From Amycolatopsis jejuensis (GTDB taxonomy: Bacteria > Actinomycetota > Actinomycetes > Mycobacteriales > Pseudonocardiaceae): 64,000 bases of DNA. The notes beneath the pieces are model-generated. The model saw only the letters and a list, made by a program, of their open reading frames with translations. It ran no database searches and had not been told where the DNA came from. The position numbers were made by a program, and so were the translations under genes. Below, piece by piece: positions 26,319 to 34,590 of this stretch (positions are counted from its first letter, which is position 1; each line of letters begins with the position of its first letter). The stretch spans positions 1 to 64,000 of the forward strand of contig NZ_JNYZ01000021.1 in assembly GCF_000717335.1 (NCBI RefSeq), read 5' to 3'.

Positions 26319-26605
26319 GCGCACTCCCTCGACTGCTGCGTCGGCGGCCCGTAACCCCCGTGGATCGCACCCACGGCGGACAGCACCGTGAGACCACTCT
26401 AGTAGCCAAGCGGTCGCGCTTGCGTACCACTACGGCGTCCGGTGGCCCGTTCGCACCCGGCCGGTGACCCGGCCGGTCACCGCTGCACATCCGGTTGCGC
26501 TGCATCTTTACCTCCCGTGGAACGTACGGGAGCGGACGCGGATTCCGCCCGGGTACCCCTGTCCGCTCAGCGCGAACAGCCCGCCACCGGCGCCCGGCCA
26601 CCCGA
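26319..26605. promoter_or_regulatory. clpC upstream region with dyads
   Basis: About 290 non-coding bases upstream of clpC. They hold two dyads: 26462-26469 with 26475-26482 (8 bp) and 26513-26519 with 26527-26533 (7 bp). A minus-strand TAGAGT-like -10 lies around 26395. No convincing open frame is present. A ClgR-type site would be expected upstream of clpC in actinobacteria, but I cannot place one with confidence. Confidence 0.4.
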
Positions 26606-26647
26606 TTGGCGCAATCCCGGTTCACCTGTAAGGTTAGGCACACCTAA
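26606..26647 (+). promoter_or_regulatory. Promoter overlapped by an IdeR/DtxR iron box
   Basis: TTGGCG (26606-26611), a 17-base spacer and TAAGGT (26629-26634) form a promoter. Bases 26629-26647 (TAAGGTTAGGCACACCTAA) match the 19-base DtxR/IdeR consensus as I know it at 16 positions and cover the -10 element. Iron-loaded IdeR would therefore block transcription of the FhuF-like gene, which begins 21 bases downstream. Confidence 0.82.
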
Positions 26648-26668
26648 AGACGTCGGACGAGGACGGGG

Positions 26669-27499
26669 GTGCCGGTGAACCCGCAGGACAGCCGCGCGCC
26701 CGCCGGGGAAATCGGCGACGGTCTCGCGTCCTCCCTGCTGCGGGCCGGCGCCCGGCAGGAACGCGGCGAGCTGCGCCGGGACGTCCCGCAAGGCTGGCTT
26801 CGCTGCGGCGACCTGCTGCGCCGTCCCAAGTTGTTCGCCGAATGGCGGTCGCTGCTCACCGGATGGCTCTCGGACCACCACGGCGCGGCACCCGAGCAGA
26901 CCGCGGCGAGCTACGTGATGTCCTGGTACCTGCACGTCCCGGCGTATGTCGGCGCGTTGCTGCTGCACCACGAACGCCGCGTGCCGTCGCTGAAACCGGA
27001 GCAGCTCGCGTTCGGTCTCGGGCCCGACCGGCCGCATCCCGAGGGGATGGCCGTGCTCGGCGACTCCTTCTACTGCCTGCCGACGGACCCGGGCTCGGTC
27101 CGTCCCGAAGCGACCGTCGTGCGAGACGAACGCGCGCTGGCCTCGGTGCTGCGTGCCCAGTTCGTGGGACACGCCGCCCAGTTCGTGCGCGCTTACGCTC
27201 CGGGTACCCGGCTTGGCCGCCGGATGCTGTGGGCCGCCGCCACGGACGCGCTCGACAACTCGCTGTGGTGGGCCGGACGCCAGGGGGGTACCGCGGAGGC
27301 CGAGGGTGCCGGGGTCGCCGACGCGGCCCTGGTGCTCGACGCCCGTTATCGCCCGCTGACCTCGGCATCCACCCTGCGCGCAGCGGTCGGCGAGGACGGG
27401 CGCCGGGCATGGGTACGACGTCGGGAGAGCTGCTGTTTCTCCTACCTCCTGCCCGGCGAAGCGGAGTGCGGAGAGTGCCCGCGCACCTGCCGTCGCTGA
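26669..27499 (+). CDS. FhuF-family siderophore-iron reductase ([2Fe-2S])
   Basis: Predicted cytosolic reductase that releases iron from ferric siderophores. The 276-aa protein ends with the FhuF cluster motif C255-C256-x10-C267-x2-C270. The rest is the poorly conserved FhuF helical domain, including a YVMSWYLHVPAY segment. It starts at GTG 26669 (a GTG at 26675 is an alternative). Regulation by iron is supported by the IdeR box upstream. The 3' end overlaps the convergent gene by 58 bases. No siderophore synthesis genes are in the window. Confidence 0.85.
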   Translation: MPVNPQDSRAPAGEIGDGLASSLLRAGARQERGELRRDVPQGWLRCGDLLRRPKLFAEWRSLLTGWLSDHHGAAPEQTAASYVMSWYLHVPAYVGALLLHHERRVPSLKPEQLAFGLGPDRPHPEGMAVLGDSFYCLPTDPGSVRPEATVVRDERALASVLRAQFVGHAAQFVRAYAPGTRLGRRMLWAAATDALDNSLWWAGRQGGTAEAEGAGVADAALVLDARYRPLTSASTLRAAVGEDGRRAWVRRRESCCFSYLLPGEAECGECPRTCRR

Positions 27500-28080
27500 C
27501 TTCCATCGAGTGAAATTTCCGGGGTACGTCCGGACGCGCCCAACGCACGGGCCAACGGCGATGCAGTGACGGGGACCTTCACTTCCGGCCCGTAGACCCC
27601 GCCAGCGCGAGCCTGGTCGCCCATCGCGACCGCGGATGCGTACACCGCTTCCGCCGCGTCGTCCGCGCAGACGAGCTCGGTGCCGCTTGCGCGGGCGAAG
27701 TCCCAGCCGTGCAGCACGAACTCGCCGAGCGCCATGTCACCGACCATTGCGGCCGGCATTTCCGACGAGCCGAAGGTGACCATGCCATCCCACGCCTCCG
27801 CCGAAGCGAACGCAGCAACCAGGTCCTCGGTTTGTTTCGCGAGCAGCTGCGGCCAGTCGTCCCCGACGAGCGCGGCTTCGGTCTCGGTGGGCGCGACCGG
27901 CTGGTACGGCTCCCGCCGTCCGACCGCGGCGAGCCACGGACCCCAGTAGAGGAGGTGATTGAGCAGGCCGCGGACGTCGTAATCGGTACACGCGGTCGGG
28001 GCGGTCAACGACGGTGCGGCGGCCGCGACCCGCAGCAGTTCAGCGGCGGCCGGGGCCATCAGACGGGAATGGTCGGACAT
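27442..28080 (-). CDS. TIGR03086 / mycothiol-dependent maleylpyruvate isomerase-like protein
   Basis: 212-aa DinB-like helical-bundle protein. The typical MDMPI_N pattern is visible: DYDVRGLLNHLLYW near residue 35 with the first metal His, and EFVLHGWDFARASG with the HGWD ligand motif. Members bind a divalent metal and use mycothiol or act as thiol transferases; the substrate is unknown. ATG at 28080 (MSDHSRL) is chosen; its codon overlaps the first possible start of the divergent AraC-type gene, so the two share control signals. The C-terminal 20 residues look non-conserved, probably read through the overlap with the FhuF gene. Confidence 0.8.
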   Translation of the reverse strand: MSDHSRLMAPAAAELLRVAAAAPSLTAPTACTDYDVRGLLNHLLYWGPWLAAVGRREPYQPVAPTETEAALVGDDWPQLLAKQTEDLVAAFASAEAWDGMVTFGSSEMPAAMVGDMALGEFVLHGWDFARASGTELVCADDAAEAVYASAVAMGDQARAGGVYGPEVKVPVTASPLARALGASGRTPEISLDGSQRRQVRGHSPHSASPGRR

Positions 28081-28147
28081 GAACGCGAGCCAAACACGGG
28101 TATGCGGGATTCGTCTTGAAAGAACGCGACACATTACCGTTTCGGGC

Positions 28148-28960
28148 ATGCGGCGGATTCCGAGCGGCATCGTGGACGAACGAGTGGCCCGTACCAAGTT
28201 CACCCTCACCCGGCACGCGCCCGCGCCCGAACTGCGCGACCTCGTCGAGCACCATTGGATCCTGCGCTGGAATCTCGCCGAACCACACGAACAACAGGTA
28301 CTGCCGAATCTGTCCGTGCACGTGACGTTCTTTCCCGGCGGAACCGGCGTGTACGGCCCGGCGCACGAACTGTTCACCCATCACCTCAGCGGGCACGTGC
28401 ACGGCATCGGCGCGCGAATCCGGCCCGGCTGTTTCCGCCCGTTTCTGCGTGCCCCGGTCCGCACCATCGCCGACCGCGCCGCGGACGTGTCCGCTGTCTT
28501 CGGACCGGCCGCGGAAGAAACGGCCGAATTCGTCCGGAAGGCCCGCACGGACCACGAAATGATCACTGCGGTCGACCGGTTGCTGATTGCCGGTCTCGGC
28601 CCCATTCCGCGGGCGAGCCGGGTGGCCGCGGATGCGGTGGAAACAATCGCGGCCGATCCGCGGATCACCCGGGTCGCAGATCTGGCATCGGCAACCGGGC
28701 TGCCGGCTCGCGCACTGCAACGGCTGTTCTCCGAGCACGTCGGAACGACGCCGAAGTGGGCCATCCGCATTTACCGGCTCGATGAGGCCGCCCGCCGGAT
28801 CACCACGCGGCCTTCTCCGGATTACGCCGGACTCGCGGCCCGGCTGGGCTATAGCGACCAGCCGCACTTCATCCGCGATTTCCGCGCTGTGACCGGACGC
28901 ACTCCGGCGGAGTATGCCCGTTCCGCATACCGGAAGGCCAAATCGAATCCGGGTACGTGA
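28148..28960 (+). CDS. AraC family transcriptional regulator
   Basis: 270-aa regulator with an N-terminal cupin-like ligand domain (DUF6597 type, containing HVTFFPGGTGVYG). A C-terminal double helix-turn-helix follows: first helix around VADLASATGLPARALQRLF, and the signature LGYSDQPHFIRDFRAVTGRTPAEY. ATG at 28148 is taken as the start; ATG at 28079 in frame is possible but overlaps the divergent gene. It likely controls the divergent TIGR03086 gene. A perfect hairpin follows the stop codon. Confidence 0.87.
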   Translation: MRRIPSGIVDERVARTKFTLTRHAPAPELRDLVEHHWILRWNLAEPHEQQVLPNLSVHVTFFPGGTGVYGPAHELFTHHLSGHVHGIGARIRPGCFRPFLRAPVRTIADRAADVSAVFGPAAEETAEFVRKARTDHEMITAVDRLLIAGLGPIPRASRVAADAVETIAADPRITRVADLASATGLPARALQRLFSEHVGTTPKWAIRIYRLDEAARRITTRPSPDYAGLAARLGYSDQPHFIRDFRAVTGRTPAEYARSAYRKAKSNPGT

Positions 28961-28962
28961 AA

Positions 28963-28990
28963 CGGCCGCCGGGAATGATCCCGGCGGCCG
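28963..28990 (+). terminator. Hairpin after the AraC-type gene
   Basis: A perfect 12-bp GC-rich stem (28963-28974 with 28979-28990) and a 4-base loop start 2 bases after the stop codon. There is no U-tract. Confidence 0.7.
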
Positions 28991-29060
28991 CCAGCCGTGC
29001 CGATGAACGGAGCACTCCCGGATTGTGTTCCGAGAACGCTCCGCCCGCTGTTCCGCGGGC

Positions 29061-29414
29061 TCAGTTCTTCTTGTGGTAAGCCTCGACGACTTCCGACGGG
29101 ATCCGGCCGCGATCCGAAACCTGGAAACCGTTCTTGCGGGCCCATGCGCGAATCGCCTGGTTCTGCTCACGATCCACCGCGGCCGGACGCGCAACGGACT
29201 TGCCACCGGCAACCGGACGCAGCGAAGCGCGCTTGCGGCCACCGGCGCGGCGAGCGTGCTCGACGTACTGCGCCAGTGCATCGCGCAGCTCTTCGGCATT
29301 TTCCGAGGACAGGTCGATCTGGTAGGCGACACCGTCCAATCCGAACTCGACGGTCTCTTCCGCCTCGCTGCCGTCGAGGTCGTCGACCAGGGAGACCAGC
29401 ACCTTCTGCGCCAT
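29061..29414 (-). CDS. lsr2: Nucleoid-associated protein Lsr2
   Basis: H-NS-like xenogeneic silencer that bridges AT-rich DNA. The 117-aa protein has the N-terminal dimerisation domain ([15 protein letters not shown], beta sheet plus helix to about 55), a basic linker and the C-terminal DNA-binding domain with the AT-hook-like R102-G103-R104 in RGRIPSE. An AGGAGG ribosome-binding site precedes the ATG at 29414. It follows lysS on the same strand as in mycobacteria and has its own promoter. Confidence 0.97.
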   Translation of the reverse strand: MAQKVLVSLVDDLDGSEAEETVEFGLDGVAYQIDLSSENAEELRDALAQYVEHARRAGGRKRASLRPVAGGKSVARPAAVDREQNQAIRAWARKNGFQVSDRGRIPSEVVEAYHKKN

Positions 29415-29505
29415 CTGATTCCTCCTGCGGGCTTACCCGAATGAACTGACTACATGATCTGGTTTCGGGGCAACGCCCCGAGGACAGAAGTCTTTGTCAC
29501 CCATA

Positions 29506-29534
29506 TTAATACCCGCTCATCCCCGTTCAGGCAA
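29506..29534 (-). promoter_or_regulatory. lsr2 promoter and leader
   Basis: On the minus strand TTGCCT (29529-29534), 17 bases and TATTAA (29506-29511) form a strong promoter in the 160-base lysS-lsr2 gap. The roughly 85-base leader contains a 7-bp hairpin (29465-29471 with 29475-29481), which may influence translation or stability. The AT-rich -10 region could itself be an Lsr2 target for autoregulation. Confidence 0.6.
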
Positions 29535-29574
29535 ATCCGCATTGGGAAATCCCCGGCCGGAGTGGCCCGAACGG

Positions 29575-31089
29575 CTATTCGGGACGCACGAGCGGGAAGA
29601 GGATCGTCTCCCGGATACCGAGCCCGGTGAGTGCCATGAGCAGCCGGTCGATCCCCATTCCGACACCGCCGCTCGGCGGCATTCCGTACTCGAGCGCACG
29701 CAGGAAATCCTCGTCGAGACGCATGGCCTCACTATCCCCGGCCGCGGCAAGCCGGGCCTGTTCGGTGAGCCGCTGCCGTTCCACGACCGGATCGACCAGC
29801 TCGGAGTATCCGGTGGCGAGTTCGAATCCGCGGACATAGAGGTCCCACTTCTCGGCAACTCCCGGCCTGCTGCGATGTTGCCGGGTGAGTGGCGAGGTCT
29901 CAATGGGGAAATCCCGGACGAATGTCGGGGCGGACAGCACGTCGCCGACGAGATGTTCCCACAGTTCCTCGACCAGTTTGCCGTGGCCGAGCTTCGGATC
30001 CGCCTCGATCCCGCGCGCATCCGCGATCTTGTGCAGTGCTTCCGCGGGAGTTTCCGGGGTGACGTCTTCGCCGAGTGCTTCCGAGAGCGACTCGTACATG
30101 CCGAGTGTCGTCCATTCCCCGGAAAGGTCGTACTCGGATCCGTCGGGGAGGGTGACGACCTGGGTACCGAGTACGTTCTCCGCGGCTTCCTGGATCAGTT
30201 CACGGGTCATCGCCGCATTCGTGTCATAAGTCGCGTACGCCTCGTAGTACTCGAGCATCGCGAACTCCGGGGAGTGTGACGAGTCACTTCCCTCGTTGCG
30301 GAAGTTGCGGTTGATCTCGAAGACCTTCTCGATCCCGCCGACCACACAGCGCTTGAGGTAGAGCTCCGGCGCAATCCGCAGGTAAAGGTCGAGATCGAAG
30401 GCATTGGAATGGGTGGCGAACGGCCGGGCCGCGGCGCCGCCGTGCAGAGTCTGCAGCATCGGCGTCTCGACCTCGGTGAATCCGCGGCGGTGGAACGAGT
30501 CACGCAGCGAGCGCATCACTCCGGCCCGGGTACGGACCACGTCGCGCGCCTTCGGCCGCATGATCAAATCGACATAACGCTGCCGGATTCGCGTTTCTTC
30601 GGCGAGTTCCTTGAACGCGACCGGAAGTGGCCGCAGTGCCTTCGAGGTGAGCTGCCATCGATCGGCGAGTACGGAAAGCTCGCCGCGCTTGGAGGTGATC
30701 ACCTCACCGTGCACGAATATGTGGTCACCGAGATCGACATCGGACTTCCACGCGGCGAGTGACTCGGCACCCACCTGGGCGAGACTGATCATCGCCTGCA
30801 GTTCCGTGCCGTCGCCCTCACGAAGCGTGGCGAAACACAGTTTGCCCGTATTGCGGAGAAACATCACCCGGCCGGTGACGCCAACTGTCTCTCCGGTGCT
30901 GATGTCGGCTTCGAGCCCGGAATGCGCGGCACGGATCTGTGCGAGAGTATGCGTTCTCGGAACCTTGACCGGGTAAGGATCGGCACCGTCGGCAATTATC
31001 CGGTCACGCTTGTCCCGGCGCACCCGCATCTGTTCGGGCAGGTCGTCATCAGCCGTCGGGCCGGGCGCGGGGAATTCCGTCATGGCCAT
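29575..31089 (-). CDS. lysS: Lysyl-tRNA synthetase, class II
   Basis: Charges tRNA-Lys in the cytosol. The 504-aa protein has the N-terminal OB-fold anticodon-binding domain (about 60-170) and a class II catalytic core. Motif 2 reads [18 protein letters not shown] and motif 3 [13 protein letters not shown] near the C-terminus. Length is normal for bacterial LysS; there is no MprF-like fusion (LysX). ATG at 31089 is the first start; a second ATG lies two codons in. It precedes lsr2 as in mycobacteria. Confidence 0.97.
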   Translation of the reverse strand: MAMTEFPAPGPTADDDLPEQMRVRRDKRDRIIADGADPYPVKVPRTHTLAQIRAAHSGLEADISTGETVGVTGRVMFLRNTGKLCFATLREGDGTELQAMISLAQVGAESLAAWKSDVDLGDHIFVHGEVITSKRGELSVLADRWQLTSKALRPLPVAFKELAEETRIRQRYVDLIMRPKARDVVRTRAGVMRSLRDSFHRRGFTEVETPMLQTLHGGAAARPFATHSNAFDLDLYLRIAPELYLKRCVVGGIEKVFEINRNFRNEGSDSSHSPEFAMLEYYEAYATYDTNAAMTRELIQEAAENVLGTQVVTLPDGSEYDLSGEWTTLGMYESLSEALGEDVTPETPAEALHKIADARGIEADPKLGHGKLVEELWEHLVGDVLSAPTFVRDFPIETSPLTRQHRSRPGVAEKWDLYVRGFELATGYSELVDPVVERQRLTEQARLAAAGDSEAMRLDEDFLRALEYGMPPSGGVGMGIDRLLMALTGLGIRETILFPLVRPE

Positions 31090-31158
31090 AGCGTACGAAG
31101 CCGCAGGTGTTCGGCGTCAACCGGATTGCCCTTCCGCCCGGTATTAGGGTGGAAACCC

Positions 31159-31941
31159 GTGACCGATCGCAGCACGGATGCGGAACTGCATGCCCGGCGC
31201 GCTTCGTCGTTCGGCGACCAGGCGGCCGCGTACGCGCGGCACCGGCCGGATTACCCGGCGGACGCGCTCGAATGGGGGATGGCGGGCGCGGCGCACCCGG
31301 TCCGCGAAGTGCTCGACCTCGCGGCAGGCACCGGCAAGCTCACCGAGGGGCTCACCGATCTCCGCCGGGCGGTGACCGCGGTGGAACCCGACGGCGAAAT
31401 GCGGGCCGAACTGTCCCGGCTGCTCCCGGACGTACCCGCGCTGCCCGGCAAGGCCGAGGACATCCCGCTGCCCGCCGGATCGGTGGACGCGGTGTTCGTC
31501 GGGCAGGCATTGCACTGGTTCGATCTCGAACCCGCCTTCGCGGAGATCCGCCGGGTGCTGCGGCCGGGCGGGGTCGTGGTGGCGCTGTGGAACCACGACG
31601 ACGATTCGGTCCCGTGGGTGCTCGGGTTCTCCCGGCTGATCCGCACCGGGGTCAGCCGCGGTTTCGCCGAGGAAACGCAAACACTTGCCGCGGACGGATT
31701 CAGCCCGTTCGAGCAACGCCGTTTCCCGCACGCGCACCGGCGCACGATCGATTCGCTGCTGGCCACCGTCGCCACCCATTCCCACCTGCTGATCGCCGAA
31801 CCGGACGACCGCGCCGAGGCACTCGGCCGGGCCCGCGCGTACCTTGAGTCGCTCCCCGGTCCGGGGGAAGGAGAATTCGACTACCCGCTGGTCACGACTG
31901 TTTTCCGGGCTCGGGTGGCGACGAAGATCACCCGCCGGTGA
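31159..31941 (+). CDS. Class I SAM-dependent methyltransferase
   Basis: 260-aa methyltransferase of unknown substrate. Motif I is VLDLAAGTGKLTEGL near residue 50, the acidic loop VEPDGEM follows, then the methyltransferase-11 style post-motif VFVGQALHWFD. It starts at GTG 31159, where similarity begins; the longer open frame to the left is antisense to lysS. It is divergent from lysS with a 69-base gap. The guanidine riboswitch lies 37 bases after its stop, so it is a separate unit from the exporter. Confidence 0.87.
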   Translation: MTDRSTDAELHARRASSFGDQAAAYARHRPDYPADALEWGMAGAAHPVREVLDLAAGTGKLTEGLTDLRRAVTAVEPDGEMRAELSRLLPDVPALPGKAEDIPLPAGSVDAVFVGQALHWFDLEPAFAEIRRVLRPGGVVVALWNHDDDSVPWVLGFSRLIRTGVSRGFAEETQTLAADGFSPFEQRRFPHAHRRTIDSLLATVATHSHLLIAEPDDRAEALGRARAYLESLPGPGEGEFDYPLVTTVFRARVATKITRR

Positions 31942-31978
31942 CCCGCGACGGTGCTACCGTCGAAAGCGGCGAATTGCC

Positions 31979-32018
31979 CCGGACGAGCGCGTCGTACCCG
32001 GTCACGAGAAGACGACGC
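31979..32018 (+). promoter_or_regulatory. Guanidine-III (ykkC-III) riboswitch
   Basis: The 40 bases match the guanidine-III aptamer almost base for base. CCGGACGAG (31979-31987) is followed by a 7-bp stem GCGTCGT (31989-31995) with ACGACGC (32012-32018), and the pseudoknot CCGG (31979-31982) pairs with CCGG (31998-32001). The conserved TACCCGGTCA and AAGACG segments are present. A second hairpin GCAGTG/CACTGC (32017-32022 with 32033-32038) shares two bases with the aptamer stem and sits beside the GAAGGG ribosome-binding site, a plausible switch. Guanidinium binding should turn on the exporter downstream. Confidence 0.92.
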
Positions 32019-32052
32019 AGTGCCGTATCCGTCACTGCGAAGGGTTTTGATC

Positions 32053-32367
32053 ATGGCTTGGGTCGTTCTCGTCATTTCCGGTTTGCTGGAAACCGTGTGG
32101 GCCGCGGCGCTCGGCGCGTCGAAAGGGTTCAGCAAATTGTGGCCGAGCGTCTTGTTCGGCGTTGCTTTGCTGCTCAGCATGTCCGGTCTTGCGTATGCGC
32201 TGCGCGCAATTCCGCTCGGTACCGGATATGCCATCTGGGTGGGCATCGGCGCGGTGGGGACCGCGATCTACGGCATCGTGGCCATGCACGATCCGCTCAC
32301 CGTCGGGCGGATCACCTGCCTGGTGCTGATCGTGGCCGGGGTGGTCGGGCTGAAGGTGCTGCACTAA
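32053..32367 (+). CDS. gdx: Guanidinium exporter Gdx (SugE-type SMR family)
   Basis: Small multidrug resistance protein of 104 aa with four transmembrane helices, working as a dual-topology dimer that swaps guanidinium for protons. The central Glu13 and the surrounding Trp16, Ser42, Tyr59 and Trp62 fall at the positions known for Gdx, not for EmrE-type drug pumps. ATG at 32053 follows GAAGGG. The guanidine-III riboswitch directly upstream supports guanidinium as the physiological substrate. Its stop overlaps the convergent coaX stop by 4 bases. Confidence 0.93.
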   Translation: MAWVVLVISGLLETVWAAALGASKGFSKLWPSVLFGVALLLSMSGLAYALRAIPLGTGYAIWVGIGAVGTAIYGIVAMHDPLTVGRITCLVLIVAGVVGLKVLH

Positions 32368-33137
32368 CGCACGTTGCGCTCGTACACCAGGCGCAGGCCG
32401 AGCAGCGTCAGGTCCGGCACGTGTTCCTTGATCGTCTCGGATTCGTCCAGTACCAGCGGGGCAAGGCCGCCGGTGGCGATCACGGTGACCGGTTCTGTGC
32501 CGCTGCCCTGCAGTTCGCGGACGATCCGCCGGACGAGGCCGTCGACCTGGCCCGCGAAGCCGTACAGAATGCCGGACTGCAGGCATTCCACGGTGTTCTT
32601 GCCGATCACCGAACGCGGCGGCACGAGTTCCACCTTGCGCAACGCGGCCGCGCGCGCGGCGAGCGCGTCCACCGAGATCTCGATACCCGGGGCGAACGCG
32701 CCGCCGAGGAACTCGCCCCGGGCGGAGATCGCGTCGACGTTCGTGGAGGTGCCGAAATCCACCACCACGCACGCGGTGGCGTGCAGGTGATGCGCGGCGA
32801 GGGTGTTCACCAGCCGGTCCGCGCCGACTTCCTTCGGGTTGTCCACGAGCAGCGGCACGCCGGTCCGCACGCCCGGTTCGATGATGACCTTCGGGACCCG
32901 CGGGTAGTAGCGGCCGAGCATCACGCGGAGTTCGCGCAGCACCGCGGGAACCGTGGACAGCGCACTGATCCCGGTGATCCCGTCCGCGAACCGGCCGAGC
33001 AGGCCGCGCATGGTGAGCGCGAGCTCGTCCGCGGTGATCCGCGCATCCGTGCGCATCCGCCAGTCACCGACGAGCTCGGCGCCCTCGTACAGGCCGAGCG
33101 AGATGTTGGTATTGCCGACGTCGACAGTGAGCAGCAA
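32364..33137 (-). CDS. coaX: Type III pantothenate kinase
   Basis: First committed step of CoA synthesis: phosphorylates pantothenate, independent of CoA feedback. The 257-aa ASKHA-fold protein has the phosphate-1 motif DVGNTNISLG at its start, GADRLVN and VVDFGTSTN in the middle and ATGGLAPL near the end. The start is TTG at 33137, with AAGGAAG 6 bases upstream, giving LLLTVDVGNTN as in other CoaX proteins; no ATG or GTG fits. It is last in the pan operon, 43 bases after panD. Confidence 0.94.
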   Translation of the reverse strand: MLLTVDVGNTNISLGLYEGAELVGDWRMRTDARITADELALTMRGLLGRFADGITGISALSTVPAVLRELRVMLGRYYPRVPKVIIEPGVRTGVPLLVDNPKEVGADRLVNTLAAHHLHATACVVVDFGTSTNVDAISARGEFLGGAFAPGIEISVDALAARAAALRKVELVPPRSVIGKNTVECLQSGILYGFAGQVDGLVRRIVRELQGSGTEPVTVIATGGLAPLVLDESETIKEHVPDLTLLGLRLVYERNVR

Positions 33138-33180
33138 CGAAGTCTTCCTTACTGCGGCCCGCGATCGCCGCCGGCGGAGG

Positions 33181-33675
33181 TCAGTTTTCGGCGTGCAGCA
33201 ACGCGTCGAGCCGTCGTGCGTCGGCGGTTTCGGCAACCGGGAAGGTCATCGTGTCCTCCTCGGGCAGCGTGACCGTACCGCTCAGCAGGCCCGACCCGTC
33301 CGGCGCGTGCGCGGGGTCGATCCCGCGTTCGACGATCCGGTTGTGGTCGTCGACGAAGATCACCCGCGGCTGGTAGCTGCGGGCTTCCGCGTCGTCCATC
33401 TGCCCGTAAGCGATCAGGATCACCAGGTCTCCCGGGTGCACCAGGTGCGCCGCGGCGCCGTTGATGCCGAGCACGCCACTGCCGCGCTCGCCCGCGATCA
33501 CGTACGTCTCCAGCCGCGAGCCGTTCGTGACGTCCACAATGGACACCTGCTCGCCGGCCAGCAGGTCGGCGGCGTCCATGAGGTCCTCGTCGACCGTCAC
33601 CGAACCCACGTAGTGCAGGTCCGCCTGGGTCACCGTGGCCCGGTGGATCTTCGATTTCAGCATTGTGCGATACAT
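33181..33675 (-). CDS. panD: Aspartate 1-decarboxylase PanD
   Basis: Makes beta-alanine for pantothenate. The 164-aa proenzyme self-cleaves at Gly24-Ser25 ([10 protein letters not shown]), turning Ser25 into the pyruvoyl group. Lys9 and Tyr58-region residues of the family are present. It is about 25-35 residues longer than the usual protein, the extra being an acidic C-terminal tail; in mycobacteria the PanD tail contains the pyrazinoic acid/ClpC1 degradation signal, so the length is notable. It lies 12 bases after panC. Confidence 0.95.
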   Translation of the reverse strand: MYRTMLKSKIHRATVTQADLHYVGSVTVDEDLMDAADLLAGEQVSIVDVTNGSRLETYVIAGERGSGVLGINGAAAHLVHPGDLVILIAYGQMDDAEARSYQPRVIFVDDHNRIVERGIDPAHAPDGSGLLSGTVTLPEEDTMTFPVAETADARRLDALLHAEN

Positions 33676-33687
33676 CGTGGACTCTCC

Positions 33688-34590
33688 CTATTCCCCTGCG
33701 TCCGTGCTCGGGTGTTCCACCGCTTTTCCGAGCAGCAATCCCACGTTGTCGATCAGCCGGGTACTCCCCACCCGGGCGGCGATCAGCAACCGTGCCTCTC
33801 CGTCGACGGGCGCGGGCCCGAGGTCGGTTCCCCTCAACTCCAAGTAATCCACCTCGACCGCGGGACGGGCGGCGAGCGTCTGCCGGGCCATGGCCAGCAC
33901 GGCTTCGGCACCATCGCGTCCGACGTGCGCGCCCGCGGACAGCGCTGCGGACAGCACGACGGCGTCCTCGCGCTGCTCCGGCGTGAGGTAGGCGTTGCGC
34001 GAGGACAGCGCGAGGCCGTCTCGCTCGCGGACCGTCGGCACGCCGATCACGCGGGTGTCGATGTTGAGGTCCGCGACCATTCGCTTGATCAGTACCAGCT
34101 GCTGGTAGTCCTTCTCGCCGAAGAACGCATAGTCCGGGCGAAGCAGGTTGAAGAGCTTCGCGACGACAGTGAGCACTCCGGCGAAATGCCCGGGCCGTAC
34201 GGCGCCTTCGAGCTCTTCACCGAGCGGTCCGGGGTGCACGGTGACTGTCGCGTTGTCGGCGTACAGGTCCGACGCCTTCGGTGTGAAGGCCAGCTCGACG
34301 CCTGCTTCGGACAGCGTCGCGAGGTCGTCTTCGAGCTGCCGCGGGTACGCCTCGAAGTCTTCGCCTTCGCCGAACTGCAAGGGGTTCACGAAGATCGACG
34401 CGGCTACGACAATGTTCGGCAGCCGCTTCGCGCGCCTAAGGAGCTCGCGGTGCCCGTCGTGCAGCGCACCCATAGTGGGGACGAGCGCGACCTTCCGGCC
34501 GACGCTGTGCAGCGCCCGGCTGACCTGGCTGATGTGTTCCGGCGGCTGGAACGTATTGAGCGTTCCGCGCTGGAATTTCGGTGTGGTCAC
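33688..34590 (-). CDS. panC: Pantothenate synthetase PanC
   Basis: Condenses pantoate with beta-alanine using ATP. The 300-aa protein has the HIGH-like MGALHDGH motif, the pantoate-binding FVNPLQF and FGEKDYQQL, and the KMSKS-like LSSRNAYL. GTG at 34590 overlaps the stop of the gene before it as GTGA. panD follows 12 bases later, so the enzyme and its beta-alanine supply are co-expressed. Confidence 0.96.
   Translation of the reverse strand: MTTPKFQRGTLNTFQPPEHISQVSRALHSVGRKVALVPTMGALHDGHRELLRRAKRLPNIVVAASIFVNPLQFGEGEDFEAYPRQLEDDLATLSEAGVELAFTPKASDLYADNATVTVHPGPLGEELEGAVRPGHFAGVLTVVAKLFNLLRPDYAFFGEKDYQQLVLIKRMVADLNIDTRVIGVPTVRERDGLALSSRNAYLTPEQREDAVVLSAALSAGAHVGRDGAEAVLAMARQTLAARPAVEVDYLELRGTDLGPAPVDGEARLLIAARVGSTRLIDNVGLLLGKAVEHPSTDAGE

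Noticed and set aside
26319..26605. ClgR operator upstream of clpC
   Set aside because: Fragments resembling GTTCGC and GTACGC with GCG are present, but none fits the spacing well enough to call.
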